Translations under genes and position numbers: made by a program
The notes under the pieces: generated by a model
What the model was told of the DNA's origin: nothing
The model's database searches: none
The model's input: the letters and a program-made list of their open reading frames with translations, nothing else
NCBI GenBank assembly: GCA_900469965.1
Contig: UBZP01000012.1
Coordinates: 62,001-126,000, forward strand
DNA from: Hyphomicrobiales bacterium
GTDB lineage: Bacteria; Pseudomonadota; Alphaproteobacteria; Rhizobiales; Rhizobiaceae
DNA length: 64,000 nt
Direction of reading: 5' to 3'
In this document: positions 52,401-63,984 of the stretch, piece after piece
Layout: each line of letters opens with the position of its first letter
Numbering within the stretch: position 1 is the first letter of the stretch

Positions 52401-52643
52401 TCAGCGCTTTGCCCATGCGTCGAAGCAGGCCGACGACTGGTGGTCCTGGTCCTTTGCCCTGGGGGATGACTTTGCCGCGGTTTGCTGGCCTGCCAGTTGC
52501 CGGCGGGCCTGTTGCAGATAGTATTCCGGCGGCAGGCTGGTGCCGCTGGCGATACGCATGTTCTCAGCGATGCGATGGATGAGATCGGCGGTTCCGAGCG
52601 CTTTCTCCTCGCCCCTCGGGGTGCCGGCAGTCGTATTCGTCAT
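52401..52643 (-). CDS. Hypothetical small protein
   Basis: An 80-residue, hydrophilic protein, MTNTTAGTPRGEEKALG..., with a helical core (TADLIHRIAENMRIASGTSLPPEYYLQQARRQL) and a disordered basic C-terminus. GAGGAGGG gives a strong ribosome binding site. No family is recognised. It lies between DUF1059 and hemF; expression with DUF1059 is possible. Confidence 0.6.
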   Translation of the reverse strand: MTNTTAGTPRGEEKALGTADLIHRIAENMRIASGTSLPPEYYLQQARRQLAGQQTAAKSSPRAKDQDHQSSACFDAWAKR

Positions 52644-52815
52644 GATAACCCTCCTCCGATGGAACCATGCGGGGACAATCCTATCATACGAAAGACTAGT
52701 CCGGTATGCGTCAGGGAGCGTTGATCCAGCGCAACTTCGCGTGAGCCGAATTTTTCGTCCCGGACCGGCCGGGACCAGGTTCAGGGCCGGATCAGGGCCC
52801 GCGTCAGGGCGACAG

Positions 52816-53727
52816 TCAGGGCCAGCGAACCACCGGCGGCATGGAGGACAGGATGGAGTCCACGTTGCCGCCGGTCTTCAGCCCGAAGATCGTGCCGCGG
52901 TCGTAGAGCAGGTTGAACTCCACGTACCGCCCCCTGCGCACGAGCTGCTCGTCGCGTTCCTCTTCGGTCCAGCCGTTGTTGAAGTTGGAGCGGACGATCT
53001 TCGGATAGACGAGGCCGAAGGCGCGGCCGACATCCTGGGTGAAGGCGAAGTCGGCCTCCCAGCCGCCGGCCTCCTTGGGCGAGTGCAGCCAGTCGTAGAA
53101 GATGCCGCCGACGCCGCGCGGTTCGCCCCGGTGCTTGAGGAAGAAGTACTCGTCGCACCAGGCCTTGAACTTGGGATAGTCGGCGACCTGGTGCCGGCCG
53201 CAGGTGATCTCCATGGCACGGTGGAACAGCACCGTGTCGGGATCGGTCTGGACGCGCCGCCGTCCGAGCATCGGGGTCAGATCGGCGCCGCCGCCGAACC
53301 AGTGGCTGGTGGTGACGACCATGCGCGTGTTCATGTGCACGGTCGGCACGTTCGGGTTGACCGGATGGGCGATCAGCGAGATGCCGGAAGCCCAGAAGCG
53401 CGGATCGTCGTTGGCGCCGGGGATCTGTCCGCGGAACTCCGGCGAGAACTCGCCCTGCACGGTGGATGTGTGGATGCCGACCTTCTCGAAGACGCGGCCG
53501 GACATCATCGACATGCGGCCGCCGCCGCCGTCGCCTTCCTCGCGCTGCCAGTCGCGCCCGACGAACCGTCCCGGCTCGCGGTCGCTCAACGGGCCCTCGA
53601 GCTCGTCCTCGAGCGTCTCGAACGCTGCGCAGAGCTGGTCGCGCAAGCTCTCGAACCACGCCCGCGCGCGCGCCTTGCGCTCCGCTATGTCGTCCGGCAG
53701 GCCCTTTGGCAGCTCCGGTCGTTCCAT
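52816..53727 (-). CDS. hemF: Oxygen-dependent coproporphyrinogen III oxidase
   Basis: A 303-residue enzyme that decarboxylates coproporphyrinogen III to protoporphyrinogen IX in haem synthesis, using oxygen. Signature parts are [48 protein letters not shown] with the active-site histidine, and [20 protein letters not shown] near the end. The ATG at 53727 follows GGGAAGAGACG; the longer frame to 53997 overlaps a divergent gene. It is monocistronic here. Confidence 0.95.
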   Translation of the reverse strand: MERPELPKGLPDDIAERKARARAWFESLRDQLCAAFETLEDELEGPLSDREPGRFVGRDWQREEGDGGGGRMSMMSGRVFEKVGIHTSTVQGEFSPEFRGQIPGANDDPRFWASGISLIAHPVNPNVPTVHMNTRMVVTTSHWFGGGADLTPMLGRRRVQTDPDTVLFHRAMEITCGRHQVADYPKFKAWCDEYFFLKHRGEPRGVGGIFYDWLHSPKEAGGWEADFAFTQDVGRAFGLVYPKIVRSNFNNGWTEEERDEQLVRRGRYVEFNLLYDRGTIFGLKTGGNVDSILSSMPPVVRWP

Positions 53728-53904
53728 CGTCTCTTCCCGCTTTGGGGGGCCGCATTGCGCGGCCGATTCTGCTTCATGCCACATTTCCCATTTTTCGCCG
53801 CCCTTTGGCAACCTTTGCCCGCGGCGGCCGGACGGGTGGGACTCGCCAAAGGCGCGCCGGCATCCTATCTTGCTCCCATGAATGTGCTGCCGGAGGCTTT
53901 CTGA

Positions 53905-54165
53905 ATGGCGCGTATTCCAGGTCCACCGCCGCTCGACGGCCTGAAGCGGCGGATCGAACAGAGCAGACAGGCGCGCACCGCGCAGCAGAAGGGCCATTTT
54001 GTCCGCGAGACCTACCAGCTCGAACGCGATGCCGCGCGCCAGAAGGCACGCGAGTGGTTCGAGACCTGGCCGAAGGCGGCCTACTGGACCGAAGTGGAAA
54101 GCTGGCGACCGCTGGAAGGCGACCGGATCGAGTTCACCATGCGGCGGCTGCCGAGCGCGGATTGA
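53905..54165 (+). CDS. Hypothetical small protein
   Basis: An 86-residue, basic, probably helical protein: [22 protein letters not shown], then [35 protein letters not shown] lies eight bases before the ATG. It resembles small conserved Rhizobiales proteins beside hemF, with no known function. Its 3' end overlaps the converging DUF1194 gene by 85 bases. Confidence 0.68.
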   Translation: MARIPGPPPLDGLKRRIEQSRQARTAQQKGHFVRETYQLERDAARQKAREWFETWPKAAYWTEVESWRPLEGDRIEFTMRRLPSAD

Positions 54166-54905
54166 CCGACCGTGGGAGATTTCGCGGCACTCCCGTAGGG
54201 AACCGGTCCGGCGGCCTGGCTGATTTCCCGTCCCAGTTTCTGTCGCAGCGCGGCGGTATAGTCCCGCGCAGCGGACGGTTCGATGGCAAACGATCCAACG
54301 CCGCCGATGACGTTTTCCCTGAAGTAGCCGAGTAGTCGGTAGGCCACGCCGAACCTGACCTGCGGGACCGCGATCGCGTTGATTGTATAACCCTTTTCGA
54401 GCGCCTGGGCCCTGACGCTTTCGAGGGGGAACCCGTCATTGTTCGTCCCACTTGCGGAGATGTCGATTATCTTGCTGGCGGTGCGGTCTGCGAAGCGCAC
54501 AAGGAGCGCGCTGCCGGCAGCGATGGCATCCGAGATCGAGGTGGCGCAGTGGCCGCTGCAGCTGTGGCCCGAACTACCCCGAAGGCGGATGAGCACCGAA
54601 ACCGTCAGTGCCTGCGGGCGGTTGCAGACGGCGGTCCAGGGGATGATGGTCCGCGCCTTGCCGCTACTGGACCACTCGACGTAGGAAACGGCGATGCATC
54701 CATGCCGTCCGGCAGAAATAGTGGCGATGATACTCGGCTCGGAAAGCGCGACCGCATGCCCGTCTCGCTGCAGGACGGCCGTAGCGGTATCGACCGATGC
54801 GGACACATCGACGGCAAAAACGATAGCGGTGTCAAACTCTGCCGCGAGCGTGGTGCCCGAGGAAAGCGACGCCGCAACCAGCAGCAGACATGACGACAAT
54901 CGCAC
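54081..54905 (-). CDS. DUF1194 (VWA-like) secreted protein
   Basis: A 274-residue protein with a signal peptide ([22 protein letters not shown]) and a DUF1194 VWA-like domain: [24 protein letters not shown] with a MIDAS-like DxSx[12 protein letters not shown], and [13 protein letters not shown]. It probably binds a divalent metal in the periplasm. GTG at 54905 follows GGGGAGGGCGCC. The frame lacks a stop until it has run 85 bases into the converging gene; the last 40 residues are not family-like, so a lost stop or a frameshift near 54200 is possible. Confidence 0.75.
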   Translation of the reverse strand: MRLSSCLLLVAASLSSGTTLAAEFDTAIVFAVDVSASVDTATAVLQRDGHAVALSEPSIIATISAGRHGCIAVSYVEWSSSGKARTIIPWTAVCNRPQALTVSVLIRLRGSSGHSCSGHCATSISDAIAAGSALLVRFADRTASKIIDISASGTNNDGFPLESVRAQALEKGYTINAIAVPQVRFGVAYRLLGYFRENVIGGVGSFAIEPSAARDYTAALRQKLGREISQAAGPVPYGSAAKSPTVGQSALGSRRMVNSIRSPSSGRQLSTSVQ

Positions 54906-55172
54906 GGCGCCCTCCCCACAGGACCCGCCTGAACAACTATAGGCCCATCGCTCACTGCGGCCAAGCTTCACGACGGCTGGGGCAGCCGGGCGGCGCTGCT
55001 GGTCGCGCTCGCGCTCTCGATCGGCACGCTCGCCTGCCTCGCCGCCCTCAACGGGTTTCGCCCGCAGGCCGACAAGGATTGCATTGACCGCGAACCACGC
55101 GCCCCTTAGATTGCGCCGCATCTGAAACAGCAGAAAGGTGCCGGTTCGATCAATGCGTCCGGCGAACACCGC

Positions 55173-56453
55173 TTGTTCGAGCTTGCGATCGCATTTCTTC
55201 TTATCGTCATCAACGGTCTCTTTGCCCTTTCCGAACTCTCCATCGTCTCGTCGCGCAGGGTCCGGCTGAAAACGATGGCCGTCCAGGGGCGGCGGGGGGC
55301 CGAAGCCGCCATCCGGCTGGCCGACAATCCCGGAAAATTCCTGTCCACCGTGCAGATCGGCATCACGCTCGTCGGCATCCTCGCCGGCGCGGTCTCCGGT
55401 GCCGCGCTCGGCGGGCGGCTGGGCACGATCCTGCTTGATTCCGGCGTGCCGCCCTGGCTCGCCGGCCCGCTCGGCTACGGCATCGTCATCACGCTCATCA
55501 CCTATCTCTCGGTCGTCGTCGGCGAGCTCGTTCCCAAGCAGATCGCGTTGCGCAATCCCGAGCGCTTCGCCTGCATGGTGGCGCCCGGCATGGCGCTGCT
55601 GTCGAAGGTCGGCGGCCCGTTCGTCTGGCTGCTGGACGGCTCGACCAAGGTCATCTTCCGCATGTTCGGCCTGCACGAGGCGCCGGAAAGCGTCGTCACC
55701 GACGAGGAGATCAAGGCGGTGATGGCGGAAGCCGAGGCCGCGGGCGTCATCGAGAGCGGCGAGCAGAGCATGATCGCGGGCGTGATGCGCTTCTCCGACC
55801 GCGAGGCGCGCGGGCTGATGACGCCGCGCAAGGACGTGGACTGGATCGATCTCTCCGACGACCCCCAGGAGATCCGCCAGCAGATTTTCAGCAGCCAGCA
55901 CTCGCGCCTGCCGGTCAGCGAGAACGGCATCGAATCGATCATCGGCGTCCTGCAGACGCGCGAGCTGCTGCCGGCGATCGCCTCGGGCGCGCCGTTCGAC
56001 ATCCGCAGCCATATCCGCCAGGCGCCGGTCATTCCCGACGGCATGGATGCGATGCGCGTCCTGGAGGCGCTGCGCTCGTCGGACGTGCCGATGCTGCTCG
56101 TCCACGACGAGTACGGCCACTTCGAGGGCGTGCTGACGCCGGCCGACGTGCTGGAAGCGATCGCCGGCGTGTTCCGCTCCGATATCGGCGAGGGCGAGGA
56201 GGACGACTATGCCGTCGAGCGTGCCGACGGTTCGTGGCTGATCTCCGGTTCCATGCCGATCGACGAGCTGGCGGACCGCTTCGGCCTGTCGCTGCCGGAA
56301 AACCGTAGCTACCAGACGGTGGCAGGCCTGATCATCGACGTGCTGCAGCATCTGCCGGTCACCGGCGAGGTCGCCCAGACCCAGGGCTGGCAGTTCGAAA
56401 TCGTCGACATGGACGGCCGGCGGATCGACAAGCTGCTCGCCAGCAGGCTTTAG
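55173..56453 (+). CDS. CNNM transmembrane and CBS-domain protein (CorC/HlyC family)
   Basis: A 426-residue membrane protein. Residues 1-190 are a CNNM/DUF21 region with three or four helices (AIAFLLIVINGLFALSELSIVSSRR, then GITLVGILAGAVSGAALGG). A CBS pair spans about 200-330 (TPRKDVDWIDLSDD, VPMLLVHDEYGHFEGVLTPADVLEAI) and a CorC_HlyC domain closes it (ELADRFGLSLPE, YQTVAGLIIDVLQHLPVTGE). Likely magnesium/cobalt efflux or membrane-ion homeostasis. Only a TTG start is available and its ribosome binding site is weak, so the N-terminus is uncertain. Confidence 0.86.
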   Translation: MFELAIAFLLIVINGLFALSELSIVSSRRVRLKTMAVQGRRGAEAAIRLADNPGKFLSTVQIGITLVGILAGAVSGAALGGRLGTILLDSGVPPWLAGPLGYGIVITLITYLSVVVGELVPKQIALRNPERFACMVAPGMALLSKVGGPFVWLLDGSTKVIFRMFGLHEAPESVVTDEEIKAVMAEAEAAGVIESGEQSMIAGVMRFSDREARGLMTPRKDVDWIDLSDDPQEIRQQIFSSQHSRLPVSENGIESIIGVLQTRELLPAIASGAPFDIRSHIRQAPVIPDGMDAMRVLEALRSSDVPMLLVHDEYGHFEGVLTPADVLEAIAGVFRSDIGEGEEDDYAVERADGSWLISGSMPIDELADRFGLSLPENRSYQTVAGLIIDVLQHLPVTGEVAQTQGWQFEIVDMDGRRIDKLLASRL

Positions 56454-56520
56454 TTCGCCCCTGATATCCCGGATCTGGCGAAATCCCCGCGCCCCTGGCG
56501 CGGGCTTCGCCGTGCGGCGA

Positions 56521-56979
56521 TCACGGATCGATCAGCCGTGCGCCTGTCCCGTCCCTGCCGAGCGTGTCATGCGGATTGCGCAGCGGGCAGTCCTGCATCG
56601 ACAGGCAGCCGCAGCCGATGCAGCCTTCCAGCTGGTCGCGGAGCGCGGTCAGCCGGGCGATGCGCGCGTCCAGCAGCCGGCGCCAGCCGGCGGACAGCGC
56701 GTGCCAGTCCTCCGCCGTCACCGGCCGGTCGTGCGGCAGCGCCGACAGCGCGTCGGCGATCTCCGACAGCGGTATCCCCGTCTTCTGGGCGATCTTGATG
56801 ACGGCCACGCGGCGCAGGATCGAGCGCGGGTAGCGGCGCTGGTTGCCGCGGTTGCGGTTGCTGCGGATCAGCCCCTTCGCCTCGTAGAAATGCAGGGTCG
56901 AGACCGCGACGCCGCTGCGGGCGGCGACCTCGCCGACGCTGAGTTCGAACGGGACATTGCTGGCTTCGGTTTTCCGCAT
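56521..56979 (-). CDS. soxR: Redox-sensitive transcriptional activator SoxR
   Basis: A 152-residue MerR-family regulator. The N-terminal helix-turn-helix is [26 protein letters not shown], a coiled coil follows, and the [2Fe-2S] cluster motif [12 protein letters not shown] supplies Cys120, 123, 125 and 131. Oxidation by redox-cycling drugs or superoxide activates it. ATG at 56979 is used since the TTG further up lies inside the SoxR box. Outside enterobacteria SoxR usually controls reductases or pumps directly, which fits the divergent flavin reductase gene. Confidence 0.95.
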   Translation of the reverse strand: MRKTEASNVPFELSVGEVAARSGVAVSTLHFYEAKGLIRSNRNRGNQRRYPRSILRRVAVIKIAQKTGIPLSEIADALSALPHDRPVTAEDWHALSAGWRRLLDARIARLTALRDQLEGCIGCGCLSMQDCPLRNPHDTLGRDGTGARLIDP

Positions 56980-56987
56980 GGCGGCTG

Positions 56988-57018
56988 TTGACCTCAACTA
57001 TGGTTGAGGTTTTATAGC
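56988..57018 (+). promoter_or_regulatory. SoxR box in a 19-base-spacer promoter
   Basis: TTGACC (56988-56993) and TATAGC (57013-57018) are 19 bases apart, too far for normal sigma-70 use, as in MerR/SoxR promoters. The 18-base dyad CCTCAACTATGGTTGAGG (56992-57009) has the same arms as the enterobacterial SoxR site CCTCAA-N6-TTGAGG. SoxR should untwist it to start transcription of the flavin reductase gene. Confidence 0.88.
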
Positions 57019-57053
57019 ATCGGCTCCGCACAATGGAACAAGGGAGCCACGGC

Positions 57054-57626
57054 ATGAAAGAGACTATCCGCGTCACGTTGATCTATGGCAGCGCCCGCGA
57101 GGGGCGTTTCTGCGACACGGTCGCAGACTGGGTGCTGTCGGAGCTGCGCGAGCTGGGCGGCTGCGAGGTTTCGATCCTCGATCCGGCCGAGCTGACCTTT
57201 TCCGGCAAGGGGCCGGACGAACTGTCGGCGGCGGCGATCGAGGCGAAGCTGGAAACGGCGGACGCCTTCCTGATCCTCGTGCCGGAATACAACCACGGCT
57301 ATCCGGCCGTGCTGAAGGCGATGATCGACAGCGCCTACCGGCCCTGGCACGCCAAGCCCGTGGCCTTCGTCTCCTATGGCGGGATCTCGGGCGGCCTGCG
57401 CGCGGTCGAGCAGCTGCGCCAGGTGTTCGCCGAGCTGCATGCGGTCGCCATCCGCGACACGGTGAGCCTCGCCCATGTCTGGTCGCAGTTCGATTCGCAG
57501 GGCCATCCCTTCCGGCCGGCGCAGATGAAGGGGCCGCTGATCGTCATGATGCGGCGGCTGTTCTGGTGGGCGAGGGCGCTCAGGAACGCGCGCGCGGAAA
57601 CGGTCTACGACAGTGCGGCTGCCTGA
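57054..57626 (+). CDS. NADPH-dependent FMN reductase family protein
   Basis: A 190-residue flavodoxin-like oxidoreductase. It begins ETIRVTLIYGSAREGRFCDTVADW (phosphate loop for FMN), and VPEYNHGYPAVLKAMID and VSYGGISGGLRAVEQLR are the conserved FMN contacts. It reduces FMN or quinones with NAD(P)H. ATG at 57054 follows AGGGAG. The SoxR box lies in its promoter, so it is the likely SoxR target against redox-cycling compounds. Confidence 0.88.
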   Translation: MKETIRVTLIYGSAREGRFCDTVADWVLSELRELGGCEVSILDPAELTFSGKGPDELSAAAIEAKLETADAFLILVPEYNHGYPAVLKAMIDSAYRPWHAKPVAFVSYGGISGGLRAVEQLRQVFAELHAVAIRDTVSLAHVWSQFDSQGHPFRPAQMKGPLIVMMRRLFWWARALRNARAETVYDSAAA

Positions 57627-57642
57627 CGCGCGGCCGCAGCGC

Positions 57643-58104
57643 TCAGGCGAAGCCCGTCTGCCGCAGCGCCTCGCCGGCGATCATCGCCGCCGACATGGCG
57701 ACGTTGATCGAGCGCTGGCCTTCGACCATCGGGATGAGCACGCGCAGGTCGGCGCGATCGTGCACCGGGTCCGGCACGCCGGCGCTCTCGCGGCCGAAGA
57801 GCAGGATGTCGTCGGGGCGGTAGGCGACGTCGACATAGGGCGTGGCCGCCTTCGTCGAGGCGAGCACGAGCCTGCGGCCGGCGGCAGCCCGCCAGTCCTC
57901 GAAGCGCTCCCAGGTGACGTGGCGGGTCAGCGTCACTGCGGCGAGGTAGTCCATGCCGGCGCGCTTCAGGCTGCGGTCGGAAATGTCGAAGCCGGCCGGC
58001 TCGATGACGTCGACGCCGAGGCCGAGGCAGGCGGCAAGCCGCAAGATGGTGCCGGTGTTGCCGGCGATGTCGGGCTGGTAGAGGGCGATGCGCAGGTCGG
58101 ACAT
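57643..58104 (-). CDS. trmL: tRNA (cytidine(34)-2'-O)-methyltransferase
   Basis: A 153-residue SPOUT enzyme that methylates the wobble base of tRNA-Leu isoacceptors. It begins RIALYQPDIAGNTGTILRLAACLG, has LLFGRESAGVPDPVHDRAD and ends IPMVEGQRSINVAMSAAMIAGEALRQ, forming the trefoil-knot SAM site. Length fits the family. It converges with the flavin reductase gene. Confidence 0.93.
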   Translation of the reverse strand: MSDLRIALYQPDIAGNTGTILRLAACLGLGVDVIEPAGFDISDRSLKRAGMDYLAAVTLTRHVTWERFEDWRAAAGRRLVLASTKAATPYVDVAYRPDDILLFGRESAGVPDPVHDRADLRVLIPMVEGQRSINVAMSAAMIAGEALRQTGFA

Positions 58105-58509
58105 GTCCCTGCCATAGCGCAATCGGCCGCCGCGCCAAAGGGGGCGGCCACAGGCGGCCGTGGAGGGCGCCGGCCGCCTGTGCCGATCGGGCAACAGAAA
58201 CGGGCCTCTGATGCGTTCCGGGGCGGAAAGCGCTGGCAAATTTACGCAATTCAGGGTAACAAGCGTCATCTTCAGCGCGAGAACAGGGAGGCAGCCGGAT
58301 GGATTCAGCTTATCGACCACGCCTCCTTGGCGGCATTCGTCCCCGTCTCGCCTAGGCGCCCGGCGCTCTTCCCGACCTGCAATTTTCAATCGACCGCATC
58401 CGGCGCCGTTCGCCGCCCTGCGGTCCCCCGGTGATCCCGACGCGTCCGCCTGCCGATCCGGTGGACCACAACCGGGCGTTACCGGACCCCTTTCGGAGAA
58501 AGAACCACC
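58105..58509. other. Intergenic region without a recognised gene
   Basis: About 400 bases between the divergent trmL and ABC exporter genes. Frames through it have no start signals. It must hold the promoters of both neighbours, which I could not place. A GC-rich dyad (GGCGGCC-type) lies near 58142-58180. Confidence 0.45.
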
Positions 58510-60363
<1,854 letters not shown>

Positions 60364-60393
60364 TACTGCCGCCATCCGTCGGGCCGAATGCGG

Positions 60394-60430
60394 ACGGCGC
60401 GCCCCTTGCGGAGCGCGCCGTTTCTTTTTT
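60394..60430 (+). terminator. Terminator after the ABC exporter gene
   Basis: ACGGCGCGC (60394-60402) and GCGCGCCGT (60413-60421) form a perfect 9-bp stem followed by TTTCTTTTTT. Confidence 0.92.
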
Positions 60431-60455
60431 CCACGCTGCAACGAGCGGGAAAGCC

Positions 60456-61736
60456 TCAGGTCGGCTTGTGGCCCTTCAGGCCGTAATAGGCGATGTAGAG
60501 ATAGCAGGCGACCGGCAGCAGGAAGGCGTGCTGGATGCCGATCGCATCGGCGAGCGCGCCCATGGCGACGGGGATGAGGGCGCCGCCGACGATCGCGAGG
60601 CAGAGGATGCCCGAGCCCTGGCTGGTGTGGCGGCCGAGGCCGTAGAGGCCGAGCGAGAAGATCGTCGGGAACATGATCGAGTTGAACAGGCCGATGGCGA
60701 GCACCGCCCACATGGCAAGGCTGCCGGAGGTGAACACGGTGGCGAGCAGCAGCGCGATCACGGCGGCGGCGTTGAAGGCCAGCGCCCTGCCGTCGTCGAC
60801 GTAGCGCATGGCGAGGGAACCGATGAAGCGGCCGACCATCGCACCGCCCCAGAAATAGGCGACATAGTGAGCGGCCTCGGCCTCCGGCATGCCGGCAATC
60901 GCCTGTTCGCCGAGGAAGTTGACGAGGAAGCTGCCGATGCTGACCTCCGCGCCGACATAGACGAAGATGCCGATCGCGCCGAGGACGAGATGGCGGTGGC
61001 TCCAGGCCGAGCCGGTATCGGTGATCGGCGCCACCTCCTCATAGGCGTCGACCTGCGGCAGCTTCAATGCGGCAAACACCGCGGCCAAGAGCAGGAAGGC
61101 GGCGGCGAGGCCGAGATAGGGCATCTTGACGGCGGCAGCCTCGGCCGTCTTCAGCGCGTCGGCCTGCTCGGGCGTCATGCCGGCGGTGGCGGCCGCTGCG
61201 CTGCCGAGGATCAGGAGCGCGCCGAACATCGGCGCGAGCGTGGTGCCGAGCGAATTGAACGCCTGCGTCATGGTCAGGCGGCTTGCGGCGGTGTCGGGCG
61301 GCCCGAGCACGGTGACGTAAGGATTGGCGGCCACCTGCAAGAGGGTGATGCCGCTCGCCAGCACGAACAGCGCGCCGAGGAAGAGCGGATAGGCGCGGTA
61401 GGAGGCGGCGGGCACGAACAGCGCGCAGCCGATCGCCGCGACCACGAGGCCGAGCACGATGCCGCCCTTGTAGCTGATGCGGCGGACGATGGCGCCGGCC
61501 GGCAGCGACACCAGGAAATAGGCGCCGAAGAAGCAGAACTGGATCAGCATCGACTGCGTGTAGTTCAGCGAAAAGACGTTGCGCAGGTGCGGAACGAGGA
61601 TGTCGTTGAGGCAGGTGATGAAGCCCCACATGAAGAAGAGCGAGGTGAGCGCGACCAGCGCAAACCGGTGGGACGATGCGGCGCCTTCGGGACGCGCGGC
61701 GCTCGCATTCGTAGAATTGTTCGGCAGTGCTACCAA
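60456..61736 (-). CDS. MFS sugar permease (FucP/GluP type)
   Basis: A 426-residue major facilitator with 12 helices. It matches the fucose/glucose-galactose permease group: [29 protein letters not shown] at the first helix, [24 protein letters not shown], and [20 protein letters not shown]. It imports a sugar with protons; glucose or galactose is likely. A TTG at 61736 after GAGGTCCAAATC is the best start (LVALPNNST); the extension upstream has no family pattern. A LacI-type palindrome lies upstream. Confidence 0.85.
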   Translation of the reverse strand: MVALPNNSTNASAARPEGAASSHRFALVALTSLFFMWGFITCLNDILVPHLRNVFSLNYTQSMLIQFCFFGAYFLVSLPAGAIVRRISYKGGIVLGLVVAAIGCALFVPAASYRAYPLFLGALFVLASGITLLQVAANPYVTVLGPPDTAASRLTMTQAFNSLGTTLAPMFGALLILGSAAAATAGMTPEQADALKTAEAAAVKMPYLGLAAAFLLLAAVFAALKLPQVDAYEEVAPITDTGSAWSHRHLVLGAIGIFVYVGAEVSIGSFLVNFLGEQAIAGMPEAEAAHYVAYFWGGAMVGRFIGSLAMRYVDDGRALAFNAAAVIALLLATVFTSGSLAMWAVLAIGLFNSIMFPTIFSLGLYGLGRHTSQGSGILCLAIVGGALIPVAMGALADAIGIQHAFLLPVACYLYIAYYGLKGHKPT

Positions 61737-62115
61737 GATTTGGACCTCGATACTCGTGTTGTCGGGCAGATCGTCATGCCGGAGGGAGGCGTCGGGAGGC
61801 GGTGCCGGCATGTACTGGGGGCTGCCCAAAGTTCGAACCGGATGAAATGCAGGCGGGAGGGGAGGAAATCCTTCGCAATTCTGTCCAGGAACAGCCGGTT
61901 CTATTGTCAAAAGCGGCCGCCGGCGCAAGCGTGTTTGCATGGTAACATCGATGTTACCAATGGGCGCGGCACTGATTCTAAAGGGTTATTCTTTTTCGCA
62001 AATGCGAAGATTTATTGTGCAATGCACCCTCGAATACAGATTGCTTGCCGGCCGGTCTCCCTTGATTGCCGAACTTTAATTTGCCGCGTCGCGGAATCGG
62101 CCTATATCTTCGGCC
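61737..62115. other. Divergent region between the MFS and ABC genes
   Basis: About 380 bases without a recognised gene. It contains the LacI-type operator at 61940-61959. On the minus strand a TTGACA lies at 61905-61910, but no good -10 is 16-18 bases from it. The right part is AT-rich (around 61975-62090) and probably holds the ABC gene promoter. Confidence 0.5.
61940..61959. promoter_or_regulatory. LacI/GalR-type operator
   Basis: TGGTAACATCGATGTTACCA is a perfect 20-base palindrome with CG at its centre, the normal shape of a LacI/GalR-family site. It lies between a sugar permease gene and an ABC exporter gene; the regulator is not in the window. Confidence 0.7.
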
Positions 62116-63984
62116 ATGGTCCTGCGCGCGCTCTTTTCCTATTTCGAAAACTGGATCAAGCCGTTCGCGCGGACCGAGGACCTGCGTCCGCCGTCCGGGC
62201 TGTTCGGGTTCACCGCGTTCTACGTGCGCCAGGCGCCGGGGCCGTTCGTCGCCATGCTGATCCTCGGCGGGCTGACGGCGGCGATCGAGGCTGCGACCTT
62301 CTGGTTCGTCGGCCGGATCGTCGACATCCTCGCCAGCGTGACGCCTGCGGACGGCTGGAGCGGCCTGATCGCCGGCCACGGCTACGAGCTGCTCGCGATG
62401 CTGGCGCTGATCGGCCTCGTCCGCTTCGGCGTCACCTTCCTGACGGCGCTGTTCGACCAGCAGGTGATCACCCAGGGCTTCTACAACATGGTGCGCTGGC
62501 AGTCCTATGCGCATGTCGCCCGCCAGTCGCTGTCCTTCTTCCAGAACGACTTTTCCGGCCGGATCGTCACCAAGGTCTGGTCGGCGGGGCAGGCGACGGG
62601 GGACGTGATCACCTCGTTCATGGAGAGCGTGTGGTTCGTGACGATCTACGCGGCCTCGACACTCGTTCTGATCGGCGGGCTGGACCTCAGGCTGGCTGCG
62701 ATCATCTGCCTCTGGATCGGCATCTTCTCGCTGCTCGCGCGCTTCTTCGTGCCGCGCATCCGCTATCACTCGAAGGAATCGGCCGAGGCCGCCTCGATGC
62801 TGAATGGCCGCATGGTCGATGCCTACTCCAACATCCAGACGCTCAAGCTGTTCGGCCGCGACGACGTCAACGACCGCTACATGCTGCAGGGATTTGAGAC
62901 CTACCAGGAGACGATCCGCCGCTTCGCCAGGTTTCTGACCGGCGTGCGCGCGTCGATGGCGCTGCTGTCCGGCATCATGATCGTCTCGATGGGCGTACTC
63001 TGCATCCATCTCTGGCTCGCCTCGTCGATCACCTCCGGGGCCGTCGCCTTCACCATGGCGCTGGTGCTGCGGCTGAACTTCCTGCTCAACCGCCTGATGA
63101 CGCAGCTGAACAACATCATGCGCAACATCGGCACGATCCAGAATTCGGCCGAGCTGATCTCCCAGCCGATCGGCCTCGTTGACCGGCCGGATGCGCAGGC
63201 GCTGGTCGTCGCCAGGCCGGAGATCCGCTTCGAGAACATCCGCTTCCACTATGGCCGCCCGTCGGGCGTGATCGAGGACCTGTCGCTGACCATCCGGCCG
63301 GGCGAGAAGGTCGGCATCGTCGGCCGTTCGGGCGCCGGCAAGTCGACGCTCGTCAACCTGCTCCTGCGCTTCTACGAACTCGAGGGCGGCCGCATCCTCG
63401 TCGCCGGCCAGGACATCGCGGCGGTGACGCAGGAGAGTTTGCGGGCCAGCATCGGCATGGTCAGCCAGGATACCGCGCTGCTGCACCGCTCGATCCGCGA
63501 CAACATCCTGTTCGGCAAGGCCGATGCCAGCGAGGCGGAGATGATCGAGGCCGCCGCCAAGGCGGAGGCCAACGATTTCATCCTCAGGCTCGAGGACCAG
63601 CGCGGCCGCCGCGGCTACGACGCCCACGTCGGCGAACGCGGCGTCAAGCTTTCCGGCGGCCAGCGCCAGCGCATCGCGATCGCGCGCGTCATGCTGAAGG
63701 ATGCGCCGATCCTCGTGCTGGACGAGGCGACGTCGGCGCTCGATTCGGAGGTGGAGGCCGCGATCCAGTCCAACCTCACCCGGCTGATGCACGGCAAGAC
63801 CGTGCTCGCGATCGCCCACCGGCTGTCCACCATCGCCGCGCTCGACCGGCTGGTGGTGATGGACAGGGGGCGGATCGTCGAGGAGGGCACGCACGCGCAG
63901 CTCGTCGCCCGAGGCGGCATCTATGCCGAGCTCTGGGCCCGCCAGTCCGGCGGCTTCCTGGCCCAGGACGAGGCTGCGGAGTAG
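62116..63984 (+). CDS. ABC transporter, fused permease and ATPase (exporter type)
   Basis: A 622-residue half-transporter closely related to that at 58510, with the same layout: six helices in residues 45-340 and an ATPase with GIVGRSGAGKSTLV, VSQDTALLHRSIRDNI, LSGGQRQRIAIARV, ILVLDEATSALD and IAHRLST. The N-terminal LFSYFENWIKPFA differs from the sister protein. The pair may work as a heterodimer or be separate pumps after duplication. Cargo unknown. The window ends just after its stop. Confidence 0.88.
   Translation: MVLRALFSYFENWIKPFARTEDLRPPSGLFGFTAFYVRQAPGPFVAMLILGGLTAAIEAATFWFVGRIVDILASVTPADGWSGLIAGHGYELLAMLALIGLVRFGVTFLTALFDQQVITQGFYNMVRWQSYAHVARQSLSFFQNDFSGRIVTKVWSAGQATGDVITSFMESVWFVTIYAASTLVLIGGLDLRLAAIICLWIGIFSLLARFFVPRIRYHSKESAEAASMLNGRMVDAYSNIQTLKLFGRDDVNDRYMLQGFETYQETIRRFARFLTGVRASMALLSGIMIVSMGVLCIHLWLASSITSGAVAFTMALVLRLNFLLNRLMTQLNNIMRNIGTIQNSAELISQPIGLVDRPDAQALVVARPEIRFENIRFHYGRPSGVIEDLSLTIRPGEKVGIVGRSGAGKSTLVNLLLRFYELEGGRILVAGQDIAAVTQESLRASIGMVSQDTALLHRSIRDNILFGKADASEAEMIEAAAKAEANDFILRLEDQRGRRGYDAHVGERGVKLSGGQRQRIAIARVMLKDAPILVLDEATSALDSEVEAAIQSNLTRLMHGKTVLAIAHRLSTIAALDRLVVMDRGRIVEEGTHAQLVARGGIYAELWARQSGGFLAQDEAAE

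Noticed and set aside
56980-56997. TTG at 56997 as the soxR start
   Set aside because: The codon lies inside the SoxR box and has no ribosome binding site; ATG 56979 fits the family length.
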